A stretch of DNA of 64,000 nt, from positions 682,001 through 746,000 of the forward strand of contig BMTH01000001.1 of NCBI GenBank assembly GCA_014649575.1, given 5' to 3'. The DNA is from Streptomyces griseoincarnatus (GTDB lineage: Bacteria; Actinomycetota; Actinomycetes; Streptomycetales; Streptomycetaceae). Below the pieces are notes generated by a model. It searched no databases. It saw only the letters and a list, made by a program, of their open reading frames with translations, and had not been told where the DNA came from. A program made the translations under genes and the position numbers. Shown here one piece after another: positions 45,036 through 53,430 of this stretch. Position 1 is the stretch's first letter; each line of letters starts with the position of its first letter.

Positions 45036-45641
45036 TCACCGTCCGGTGCCTGCCCTCCCGCTTTCGAGGGCTCCGCTCCCGGGCCCCCGGTCGCGCGGTT
45101 CCCCGCGCCCCTGTCGGGGCGTCACCGGCAGGCGCTTGTAGTAGATCGTCGTCGGCCGCAGCACGCCGCCCGGGTCCGCCGCGTAGTCCGGGATCGCGCC
45201 GACCTCGGTCCAGCCTGACGTGCGGTACAGGTGCTCGGCGGGACTGCCCGTCTCGGTGTCCAGGTGCAGCAGGGTGATGCCCTGCCCGGCCGCCGCCTCC
45301 TCCGCCACGGTCAGCAGCCGCCGGGCGAGGCCCTTGCCGCGCGCCGCGCGGTGCACCATCAGCTTCACCAGTTCCGCGCGGTGCGCGCTGTTGGGTTTGT
45401 CGGGCAGGGCGAGGCTCACGGTGCCCAGCACCCGGCCCGGTTCTTCCCACGCCGTCCAGACCGCGAGCCGGCCGGCGGCGACGGCCTCGCACCGCTCCGT
45501 CCACCAGGCGACGGCGGCCGCTCGGTCGAGCGGGGCGAGGAAGCCGACGGACGCGCCGCCGTCCACGGTGTCGGTCAGCAGCTCGGCCAGCGCGCCGGTC
45601 ATCTCCAGGAGCCGGTCGGCGCCGGGGCGTTCGACGTTCAC
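45036..45641 (-). CDS. GNAT-family N-acetyltransferase
   Basis: 201 aa. The acetyl-CoA motif is seen in VKLMVHRAARGKGLARRLLTVAEEA (consensus R/QxxGxG/A), followed by LHLDTETGSPAEHLYRTSGWTEVG and a TTIYYKRL strand. The GTG at 45641 overlaps the XRE-cupin stop as GTGA, so the two genes are co-translated. The last 24 or so residues (from PRQGRGEPRDRGP on) look unlike a GNAT tail: they are encoded by sequence that matches an intergenic repeat at 60222-60270. The target substrate is unknown. Confidence 0.85.
   Translation of the reverse strand: MNVERPGADRLLEMTGALAELLTDTVDGGASVGFLAPLDRAAAVAWWTERCEAVAAGRLAVWTAWEEPGRVLGTVSLALPDKPNSAHRAELVKLMVHRAARGKGLARRLLTVAEEAAAGQGITLLHLDTETGSPAEHLYRTSGWTEVGAIPDYAADPGGVLRPTTIYYKRLPVTPRQGRGEPRDRGPGSGALESGRAGTGR
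45093..45112. repeat. Dispersed GC-rich repeat inside the GNAT 3' end
   Basis: GCGCGGTTCCCCGCGCCCCT differs at one base from 60248-60267. The similarity extends upstream over about 45 bases (GGGCTCCGC..CCC). It supplies the C-terminal codons of the acetyltransferase. Confidence 0.6.
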
Positions 45642-46219
45642 GGGCGCATCACCGCCAGCACGTAGCGGACGTCGTCGGGGCCGGGGCAGCGGAAGCGGGT
45701 GGGTCCCCAGACCCGCAGGCGCAGGCAGTCGCCGCGGCCGAGGCGGTGCCCGGTGTCCCCGACGGTGACGGCGAGGGACCCTTCGAGCACCCAGATGTGC
45801 TGTTCCAGGCCGGGGACGGGCGGCCGGTCGTAGGGGATGTCCGCGCCGGCGGTGAGACGGCCCTCGACGAGTTCGCCGCGCAGTCCGGCGTGCGGCGGGG
45901 ACACGGAGCGGCGGACGAAGCCAGAAGCCTTGTCCCGCCACACCGGCTGGTCGGCGGCGCGCACCACCGGCGCGGGCTCCGCCTCGATCTCGCTGAGCAA
46001 CTGGGACATGGTGCGGCCGTAGACGGCGCAGAGGCGGTTCAGCAGGGAGGCGGTGGGGCTGGTCTCGGCCCGCTCGGCGCGGGACAGCGTGGACCGGCTG
46101 ACGCCGCTGCGCTCGGCCAACTCCGCCAGCGACCAGCCGTGTTCGGCCCTCAGTTCCGCCAGCCGCGCGCCGAGGCGCACGTCGACGGGATCGGGGACGA
46201 GCGCTTGGTCTTGTTTCAC
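45638..46219 (-). CDS. XRE-cupin transcriptional regulator
   Basis: 193 aa. The helix-turn-helix is LAELRAEHGWSLAELAERSGVSRSTLSRAE at residues 17-46. The C-terminal half is a cupin sensor (GLEQHIWVLEGSLAVTVGDTGHRLGRGDCL). This is the common SutR-like architecture that senses small ligands. The GTG at 46219 is seven bases after TATCGT, a leaderless start; longer in-frame openings upstream run into the neighbouring gene. It is coupled to the GNAT gene, its likely target and partner. Confidence 0.87.
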   Translation of the reverse strand: MKQDQALVPDPVDVRLGARLAELRAEHGWSLAELAERSGVSRSTLSRAERAETSPTASLLNRLCAVYGRTMSQLLSEIEAEPAPVVRAADQPVWRDKASGFVRRSVSPPHAGLRGELVEGRLTAGADIPYDRPPVPGLEQHIWVLEGSLAVTVGDTGHRLGRGDCLRLRVWGPTRFRCPGPDDVRYVLAVMRP

Positions 46220-46322
46220 ATCTGGGACGATATCCCGTATACGACCGGCCCGGAAGTCGGCAGCCCGAAGCCGCCCGGCGGCGCCGGCCGCCCCGCGTCC
46301 CCTCAGGCCGTCGCCCGACCGC

Positions 46323-47081
46323 TCAGAGGAGCGCGCCGCCGGAGACCTCGATCCGCTGGGCGGTGACCCAGCGCAGGCCCTCGGAGGCAAGGGTGGCGAT
46401 GGCGTCGCCGATCTCCTCGGGTTCGCCGACGCGGCCGAGCGCGGTCTGCCCGGCCAGGACCTGGCGCATCCCGGCGTCGTCCCGCATCACCCCACCGTTG
46501 AAGTCCGTGGCGGTCGGCCCCGGGGCGATGGAGTTGACCCGTATGCCGCGCGGGCCGAGCTCTGCGGCGAGAGTGCGGCTCAGGGCTTCGACGGCGGCCT
46601 TCGAGGCGGAGTAGACCGAAGTGGCGGGGCTGGTGTGCCGGGTCAGTGACGTCGAGACGTTGATGACGTGGCCGCCCCGGGCCAGCAGTGGCACGAGTGC
46701 CTGGGTGAGGAAGAACGTGCCCCGGACGTTGGCACCCATCACCGTGTCGAAGTCGTCGGTCGTGACGCCCTCCAGCGGTCCGAAGACTCCCACCCCGGCG
46801 TTGTTGACCAGGATGTCGAACCGCGAAGCACCCCAGCGCTCCAACTGCTCACCCAGTGCGGAGGTGAAGGACGGGAAAGAGGAGACGTCATCGATGTCGA
46901 GCCGGAGCACGGCGGCAGCCCCACCCGCCGCCCGCACCTGTTCCGCCGTCCTCCCGGCCCCGTCCGCGTCGCCGCGGTGGGTGACCAGGACCCGCACCCC
47001 GCGTGCGGCCAGGGCGACGGCCGCGGCACGTCCGAGACCGCGATTCGCGCCGGTCACCAAAGCGATCCTGTCGATCGTCAT
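46323..47081 (-). CDS. Short-chain dehydrogenase/reductase controlled by the divergent TetR regulator
   Basis: 252 aa classical SDR: nucleotide motif TGANRGLG at 10-17, NNAG at 93-96, Ser143, Tyr157 and Lys161 in YSASK. PGPTATDF near the C-terminus is typical of 3-oxoacyl-reductase-like members. GAGGG lies seven bases before the ATG at 47081. The divergent TetR gene starts at 47229, and two palindromic operators lie between, so the SDR is probably induced by the ligand it modifies. Confidence 0.9.
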   Translation of the reverse strand: MTIDRIALVTGANRGLGRAAAVALAARGVRVLVTHRGDADGAGRTAEQVRAAGGAAAVLRLDIDDVSSFPSFTSALGEQLERWGASRFDILVNNAGVGVFGPLEGVTTDDFDTVMGANVRGTFFLTQALVPLLARGGHVINVSTSLTRHTSPATSVYSASKAAVEALSRTLAAELGPRGIRVNSIAPGPTATDFNGGVMRDDAGMRQVLAGQTALGRVGEPEEIGDAIATLASEGLRWVTAQRIEVSGGALL

Positions 47082-47135
47082 GATCTGTCCCTCCACCGCG
47101 CGATCACCGGCTCACCTGGGCGTCGCGGATACTAT

Positions 47136-47153
47136 GCGAGTCGCTCGACTCGC
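47136..47153. promoter_or_regulatory. TetR operator 1 (SDR side)
   Basis: GCGAGTCG-CT-CGACTCGC, a perfect palindrome 55 bases before the SDR start. It shares the half site GCGAGTC with operator 2. Confidence 0.7.
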
Positions 47154-47182
47154 CTTCCTCTCGTACCGTAAGCAGGGCCAAT

Positions 47183-47206
47183 GAGGCGAGTCAAGTGACT
47201 CGCCTC
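47183..47206. promoter_or_regulatory. TetR operator 2 (regulator side)
   Basis: GAGGCGAGTCA-AG-TGACTCGCCTC, a perfect 11-bp inverted repeat ending 11 bases before the CATACT -10 box of the tetR gene. Its 2-base centre matches operator 1, with 47 bases between their left ends. Confidence 0.75.
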
Positions 47207-47228
47207 GGGTCTACGGCATACTGTCCGC

Positions 47229-47882
47229 ATGGCAGCAGAGCTCTCCGCACACCACCGCAGACTCGCTCAGCAGAAACGCGAGGCGATCATCACCGCGGCC
47301 ACGGAACTGTTCCTGGACCGTGGCTACGACGGCACCTCGCTGGCCCGGATCGCCGAATCGGCCGGGGTCTCGAAGTCCACACTGTTCAAGCAGTTCCCGA
47401 CCAAGGCGGCACTGTTCGAGGCCATCGTCACCGAGTCCTGGCAGCGTGACGCCGACGACGCCGCCGCGCGGCCGCGAACAGGAGACCTGCGCTCCGGACT
47501 GACCGCCATCGGCCACCGCTATGCCGACCTGGTCGGCCGGCCCGGCATGGCAGCCCTGTTCCGGATCGTCATCGCCGAGCTGCCTCGCTTCCCCGAACTG
47601 GGACGGATGCAGTTCCAGCTCGGCAAACTGCCCTACTTCACGTCCGTCCGGCACTACTTGGAAGCCGAGCACGAGGCGGGCAACGCCGAGGTCCCGGACG
47701 CCGAGAGCGCCGCGAACCAGTTCCTCGGCATGATCGCCAACTACGTCCTGTGGCCGCGCATGCTGCTGACCGACTGGAACCCCGCGGCCTCCGACATCCA
47801 CGAGGCCGTCGAAGAGGCCGTACGGACCATGCTCGCCAGATACGCCCCGGCCCGCCGGCCCGACCCGAAGCCGGAAGGCTGA
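47229..47882 (+). CDS. TetR-family transcriptional repressor
   Basis: 217 aa. The N-terminal DNA-binding domain REAIITAATELFLDRGYDGTSLARIAESAGVSKSTLFKQFPTKA... is classical TetR (shown in part), with a ligand-binding C-terminal domain of the TetR_C/AefR-like type (FRIVIAELPRFPELG). The ATG at 47229 lies six bases after CATACT, so the message is leaderless. Two matching palindromes at 47136 and 47183 should be its binding sites, giving autoregulation and control of the SDR. Confidence 0.9.
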   Translation: MAAELSAHHRRLAQQKREAIITAATELFLDRGYDGTSLARIAESAGVSKSTLFKQFPTKAALFEAIVTESWQRDADDAAARPRTGDLRSGLTAIGHRYADLVGRPGMAALFRIVIAELPRFPELGRMQFQLGKLPYFTSVRHYLEAEHEAGNAEVPDAESAANQFLGMIANYVLWPRMLLTDWNPAASDIHEAVEEAVRTMLARYAPARRPDPKPEG

Positions 47883-47939
47883 CACCGGCGTTCCACGCTC
47901 GACACGCGCGTCGCCTTCGCCCGGCGGCGCGAGGGACTC

Positions 47940-48845
47940 TCAGGCGTCCTCGGCCGCCGCGCGGAGCGCGTCCAGCACCGGGCGGATCAGCGGATGCCCC
48001 TCCGCGCCCCGGCGCACGGCGGCGAACACCCGGCGGGTGGGCGCAACCCCGTCGACCGGGCGCACCACCACGCCCGTGAGGTCCGTCCCGCGCAGCGCCG
48101 ACCGGGGCACGAGGGCCACACCGACGTCGGCGGAGGCGAGGGCGACGACCGCCCGGAAGTCGTCCGAGGAGTGTTCGAGACGCGGCTGGAAACCGGCGTT
48201 CTCGCAGGCCAGCACCACCACGTCATGGCAGGGGTTGCCGGGGTACGGGCCGATCCAGGGGTCCTTCGCCAGCTCCGCGAGCGGCACCTCGGGCCCGCCG
48301 GCCAGCCGGTGGGTGACGGGGACGACCGCGTCGAACGGCTCGGCGTACAGCGGGACGTGGGTGAGGCGCGGATCGTCGGCGGACGGCGCCCCGCGGTACT
48401 CGACCGCCACGGCGACGTCGACCTGCCGGTCCAGGACCATCGGGAGGCTCGCGTCGCCCTCGGCGTCCTGCACCCGGATGCGGATGCCGGGCGCCGAGGC
48501 GGCGAGCCGGGCCACCGCGGGCGCGACGACCTGCGCGATGCCGGTGGCGAAGGCGGCGACCGTGACGGTGCCGGCCTCCCCCGCCCCGTACGCGGCCAGC
48601 TCGGCCTCGGCCCGCTCCAGCTGGGCGAGGACCGCGTGGGTGTGGCTGAGCAGGATCTCCCCGGCCGGGGTCAGCCGTACGCCCTTGGCGCCGCGCTCGA
48701 CCAGGCGGTGGCCGGTCTCCTGCTCCAGCGCGGTGAGCTGCTGGGAGACGGCCGAGGGGGTGAGGTACAGCGCGGCGGCCGCCGCGGTGACCGTGCGGTG
48801 GTCCGCCACCGCACGGAGGATGTGGAGCCGCCGCGCTTCGATCAT
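47940..48845 (-). CDS. LysR-family transcriptional regulator
   Basis: 301 aa. Helix-turn-helix RRLHILRAVADHRTVTAAAAALYLTPSAVSQQLTALEQETGHRL near the N-terminus marks the LysR class (winged helix plus linker); the remainder is the two-lobed effector domain (VAVAVEYRG, CENAGFQPRLEHSSDDF). The ATG at 48845 is six bases after ACAATC, so likely leaderless. It lies 36 bp after kbl on the same strand, so it could regulate threonine catabolism, but LysR genes usually diverge from their target. Confidence 0.9.
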   Translation of the reverse strand: MIEARRLHILRAVADHRTVTAAAAALYLTPSAVSQQLTALEQETGHRLVERGAKGVRLTPAGEILLSHTHAVLAQLERAEAELAAYGAGEAGTVTVAAFATGIAQVVAPAVARLAASAPGIRIRVQDAEGDASLPMVLDRQVDVAVAVEYRGAPSADDPRLTHVPLYAEPFDAVVPVTHRLAGGPEVPLAELAKDPWIGPYPGNPCHDVVVLACENAGFQPRLEHSSDDFRAVVALASADVGVALVPRSALRGTDLTGVVVRPVDGVAPTRRVFAAVRRGAEGHPLIRPVLDALRAAAEDA

Positions 48846-48881
48846 GGGATCGATTGTCTCAAACGCAGCGGTGCGCGACGG

Positions 48882-50081
<1,200 letters not shown>

Positions 50082-50108
50082 CTCAAAGCTCCTTGGGAGG
50101 CAGATGAC

Positions 50109-51140
50109 TTACGCGGTCCAGTCGAGGATGACCTTGCCGCCCTTGCCGCCGGCGGCGTCCTCGAAGGCGGCCTCGAAGTCGCGGTGGGAGTAGCGGCCGG
50201 TGATCACGGGGGCGAGGTCGAGACCGCCCTCCAGCAGCACCGACATGGCGTACCAGGTCTCGAACATCTCGCGGCCGTAGATGCCCTTGATGGTGATCAT
50301 CGAGGTGACGACGCGGGCCCAGTCGACCGGGAACTCCTCGGCGGGCAGGCCGAGCATGGCGATGCGGCCGCCGTGCGTCATGTTGGCGATCATGTCGCGC
50401 ATCGCCTCGGGGCGGCCGGACATCTCCAGGCCGATGTCGAAGCCCTCGCGCAGGCCGAGGGTCTGCTGTCCGTCGGCGATGGTCGACTCGGCGACGTTCA
50501 GCGCCAGGGTCGCGCCGATCTTGCGGGCGAGTTCCAGACGCTCCTCGCTGACGTCGGTGATGACGACGTTGCGCGCGCCGGCGTGCCGGGCCACGGCGGC
50601 GGCCATCAGGCCGATCGGTCCGGCGCCGGTGATCAGGACGTCCTCACCGACCAGCGGGAAGGACAGCGCGGTGTGCACGGCGTTGCCGAACGGGTCGAAG
50701 ATCGCGGCGACGTCGAGGTCGACGGGGACGCGGTGCACCCAGACGTTCGTCGCGGGGAGCACGACGTACTCGGCGAACGCGCCGTCGCGTCCCACGCCGA
50801 GGCCGACCGTGGCGCGGCACAGGTGACGGCGGCCGGCCAGGCAGTTGCGGCACTTGCCGCACACCAGGTGGCCCTCGCCGCTGACCCGGTCACCGGGCTT
50901 GATGTCGTCGGGGACGTCCCGGCCGGTCTCCACGACCTCGCCGACGAACTCGTGTCCGAGGACCAGCGGGGTGTCGATCGTCTGTTGGGCCCAGCCGTCC
51001 CAGTTCCGGATGTGCAGGTCGGTGCCGCAGATACCGGTGCGCTGCACCTTGATCAGCACGTCGCCGGGTCCGACGGCGGGCTCCGGGACGTCCACGAGCC
51101 ACAGCCCGGGCTCCGCCTTCTCCTTGACCAGCGCCTTCAA
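50109..51140 (-). CDS. tdh: L-threonine 3-dehydrogenase
   Basis: 343 aa zinc-dependent medium-chain dehydrogenase. [19 protein letters not shown] and [12 protein letters not shown] hold catalytic zinc ligands; the four structural Cys are in [40 protein letters not shown] is the NAD motif. It oxidises threonine to 2-amino-3-oxobutanoate, passed to Kbl. The start is TTG at 51140, eight bases after AGGAG; there is no competing ATG. Confidence 0.95.
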   Translation of the reverse strand: MKALVKEKAEPGLWLVDVPEPAVGPGDVLIKVQRTGICGTDLHIRNWDGWAQQTIDTPLVLGHEFVGEVVETGRDVPDDIKPGDRVSGEGHLVCGKCRNCLAGRRHLCRATVGLGVGRDGAFAEYVVLPATNVWVHRVPVDLDVAAIFDPFGNAVHTALSFPLVGEDVLITGAGPIGLMAAAVARHAGARNVVITDVSEERLELARKIGATLALNVAESTIADGQQTLGLREGFDIGLEMSGRPEAMRDMIANMTHGGRIAMLGLPAEEFPVDWARVVTSMITIKGIYGREMFETWYAMSVLLEGGLDLAPVITGRYSHRDFEAAFEDAAGGKGGKVILDWTA

Positions 51141-51323
51141 CGCTACGGCTCCTGACGGTGAGTCCCGGGTGCGGGCATGCCGGGGCGGCCCGGTCCGGGA
51201 AGAGGGGTGGAATCGACTGCAATCTGCCGTACAACACCCTCACCGGTCCATCGAGGATTTCTTAAGCGCGGCCACAGCTTTGCTTCACGCGTCACCCGTC
51301 CGGGCGTGGGCGCGCGCCTCGCG

Positions 51324-51899
51324 TCACAGCGGCAGCCCGTCACCTTCCCGGCGCTCCAGCCGCGCGGCGAGTTCCGCGGCCTGCGCCTTGATGGCGGCGA
51401 GGCCGGGCTGCCCCCAGCCGCGGGGCCGTACGTCGCTGACCGCGACGGTGCCGAGCACCATGCCGGTGCCGTCGGTGAGCGGCGCGCCCATGTAGGAGCG
51501 GACGCCGAACTCGTCCACCACCGCGTTGCCCGCGAAGCGCGGGTAGTCGCTCACGTCCTCCAGCACCAGCGCCCTGCCGCGGGCGATGACGTGGGGGCAG
51601 AAGCCGTGGTCGCGGGGCAGTGCCCGGCCGAGCAGGGCGCCGGTGCCGTCGTTGCGGAGGACGGGGGCGACGCCCGGGGTGTGCAGACCCGCGAAGAACT
51701 GCCCGTGCTCGCCGGGGAGGTTGACCACGGCGTACGGCGCCCCGGTGAGCTCGGCGAGGCCGCGGGCGAAGGCGTCCAGCTCGGGATCGGGGTGCTCCCC
51801 CAGCCCCAGCCGGCGCAGCCTGCGGGTGCGCTCCGGCGCCTGCCGGTCCTCCGGGGTGAGCAGCAGCCGACCGGCCGGGCGGGGCGGGTCGTAGCTCAT
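51324..51899 (-). CDS. GAF-domain protein attached to a conservon
   Basis: 191 aa. A GAF sensor domain occupies residues 40-180 (ELTGAPYAVVNLPGEHGQFFAGL, RALPRDHGFCPHVIARGRALVLEDVSDYPRFAGN, GVRSYMGAPLTDGTGMVLGTVAVSD). GAF modules bind small molecules, haem or flavins; a single Cys in GFCPHV is the typical conserved one of this Streptomyces group. GGGAG is seven bases before the ATG at 51899. It follows cvnD by 59 bp on the same strand and is probably the last gene of the conservon, giving it a sensory input. Confidence 0.86.
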   Translation of the reverse strand: MSYDPPRPAGRLLLTPEDRQAPERTRRLRRLGLGEHPDPELDAFARGLAELTGAPYAVVNLPGEHGQFFAGLHTPGVAPVLRNDGTGALLGRALPRDHGFCPHVIARGRALVLEDVSDYPRFAGNAVVDEFGVRSYMGAPLTDGTGMVLGTVAVSDVRPRGWGQPGLAAIKAQAAELAARLERREGDGLPL

Positions 51900-51958
51900 G
51901 GGCGTGCTCCCGGGGCGTGGACGAAGTTCATGGACGGGCTCCGTGGGGTGTGCGGGGA

Positions 51959-52588
51959 TCACATGGGGGCGCCGTACCCCGTGGGTGTGGCGGGGGTGTG
52001 CGCGATGAGATGGCGGACGAGGGTGAGCAGGGTCTGCACGCCGGAGCTGGAGATCCGGGCGTCGCAGCGGACGACGGGCACCTCCTCGGGGAGGTCGAGG
52101 GCGGCGCGCACCTCCCCGGGGTCGTAGCGGAAGGCGCCGTCGAACTCGTTGACGGCGACGATGAATCCGAGGCCGCGCTGCTCGAAGAAGTCGACCGCGG
52201 CGAAGCACTCCTCCAGGCGCCGGGTGTCGGCGATGATCACGGCGCCGAGCGCGCCCTCGCACAGCTCGTCCCACATGAACCAGAAGCGTTCCTGGCCGGG
52301 CGTGCCGAACAGGTAGAGCACGTGTTCGCGGTCCAGGGTGATGCGGCCGAAGTCCATGGCCACGGTGGTCTCGACCTTGTTCTCGATGCCGTCGAGTCTG
52401 TCGGTGGCGGCGCTGACGGTGGTCAGCAGTTCCTCCGTACTGAGCGGCGCGATCTCACTGACCGCGCCGACGAAGGTGGTCTTGCCGACCCCGAACCCGC
52501 CCGCCACCAGGATCTTGAGGGCGGTCGGGAACAGGTCGTCGCCGTGCCCGGCGCCGTCGACCCGGTCAGAGCTGTCGTCGTAGTCCAT
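51959..52588 (-). CDS. cvnD: Conservon GTPase (CvnD)
   Basis: 209 aa Ras/MglA-like GTPase. P-loop KILVAGGFGVGKTTFVGAVSE, the switch region ETTVAMDFGRI, DxxG-like FGTPGQERFWFMW and the NxxD-like VNEFDGAF. It starts at ATG 52588, overlapping the cvnC end by 23 bp. In Streptomyces conservons the CvnA-D proteins form a membrane-associated complex resembling a eukaryotic G-protein switch that affects development and antibiotic production. Confidence 0.94.
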   Translation of the reverse strand: MDYDDSSDRVDGAGHGDDLFPTALKILVAGGFGVGKTTFVGAVSEIAPLSTEELLTTVSAATDRLDGIENKVETTVAMDFGRITLDREHVLYLFGTPGQERFWFMWDELCEGALGAVIIADTRRLEECFAAVDFFEQRGLGFIVAVNEFDGAFRYDPGEVRAALDLPEEVPVVRCDARISSSGVQTLLTLVRHLIAHTPATPTGYGAPM

Positions 52589-52937
52589 CGAGCACTGCCT
52601 CCAGAAGGGCCCGGTCCGTGGGGTTGTGGTGGAACGCGGGGGGTTTGTCGGTCAGCGCCCCGCAGTCGACGAGGTCCGCCAGCAGCACCTTGGTGACGGC
52701 CACCGGCAGTCCCAGATGGGCGGCGACCTCGGCGACCGGAACGGGGGCGCGGCACAGGTCGAGGGCCTGCGCGTGCTCGGGGCCGAGGTAGCCGAGGGGG
52801 GTGGCGCCGGTGGCCCGCACCTGCGACATCAGGTCGAGAGCGACGGTCGGCCGGGTCCGTCCGTTGCTGACCGTGAAAGGGCGCACCAGCCGGCCGGCCG
52901 CGTCGTCGAGCCACGGCCCGTCACCGGCCGCCCGCAC
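52566..52937 (-). CDS. cvnC: Conservon DUF742 protein (CvnC)
   Basis: 123 aa. The DUF742 pattern is clear: RLVRPFTVSNGRTRPTVALDLMSQVRATG and HLGLPVAVTKVLLADLVDCGAL, a winged-helix-like fold. GTG 52937 is chosen because GAGG lies eight bases upstream; it is two bases after the cvnB stop. It couples the roadblock protein CvnB with the GTPase CvnD. Confidence 0.92.
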   Translation of the reverse strand: MRAAGDGPWLDDAAGRLVRPFTVSNGRTRPTVALDLMSQVRATGATPLGYLGPEHAQALDLCRAPVPVAEVAAHLGLPVAVTKVLLADLVDCGALTDKPPAFHHNPTDRALLEAVLDGLRRQL

Positions 52938-52939
52938 GC

Positions 52940-53374
52940 TCAAGGCCTCATCGCCGGGGGCTCGACGCCCTGCTGCCGGGGGGCGGTCATCAGGTACGGC
53001 CGTACGGACTTGACCAGCATCGCCATCTCGTAGCCGAGGACCGCCGCGTCGGCCTCGCGGCCGGCCGTCACGGCGAGGCAGGTGCCGGAGCCGGCGGTGG
53101 TGACGAACAGCAGCGTCGAGTCGAGCTCGACGACGACCTGCCGGACGTCGCCGCCGTCGCCGAAGCGGACGCCTGCGCTGCGGCCGAGGGAGTACAGGCC
53201 GGAGGCGAGGGCGGCCATGTGGTCGGCGGCGTCCGGGTCGAGGCCGTGGACGGACTTCACCAGTCCGTCGCACGACAGCAGGACGGCGCTCCGGGTGTGC
53301 GGTACGCGTTGCACGAGGCCGCTCATCAGCCAGTCGAGGTCGGATACCTGGGCGGTCGGCGCGTCGCTCGCCAT
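52940..53374 (-). CDS. cvnB: Conservon roadblock/LC7 protein (CvnB)
   Basis: 144 aa. LDWLMSGLVQRVPHTRSAVLLSCDGLV and LYSLGRSAGVRFGDG are typical roadblock/LC7 features; such proteins act as GTPase regulators (MglB-like). AAGGAG is 10 bases before the ATG at 53374, which lies 56 bp after cvnA. It probably acts as GAP or scaffold for CvnD. Confidence 0.94.
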   Translation of the reverse strand: MASDAPTAQVSDLDWLMSGLVQRVPHTRSAVLLSCDGLVKSVHGLDPDAADHMAALASGLYSLGRSAGVRFGDGGDVRQVVVELDSTLLFVTTAGSGTCLAVTAGREADAAVLGYEMAMLVKSVRPYLMTAPRQQGVEPPAMRP

Positions 53375-53430
53375 GGTGGATCGACTCCTTGGGGTACGAA
53401 GGTCTGCGGGAGCGCTGGGGGTGGGGGTGG

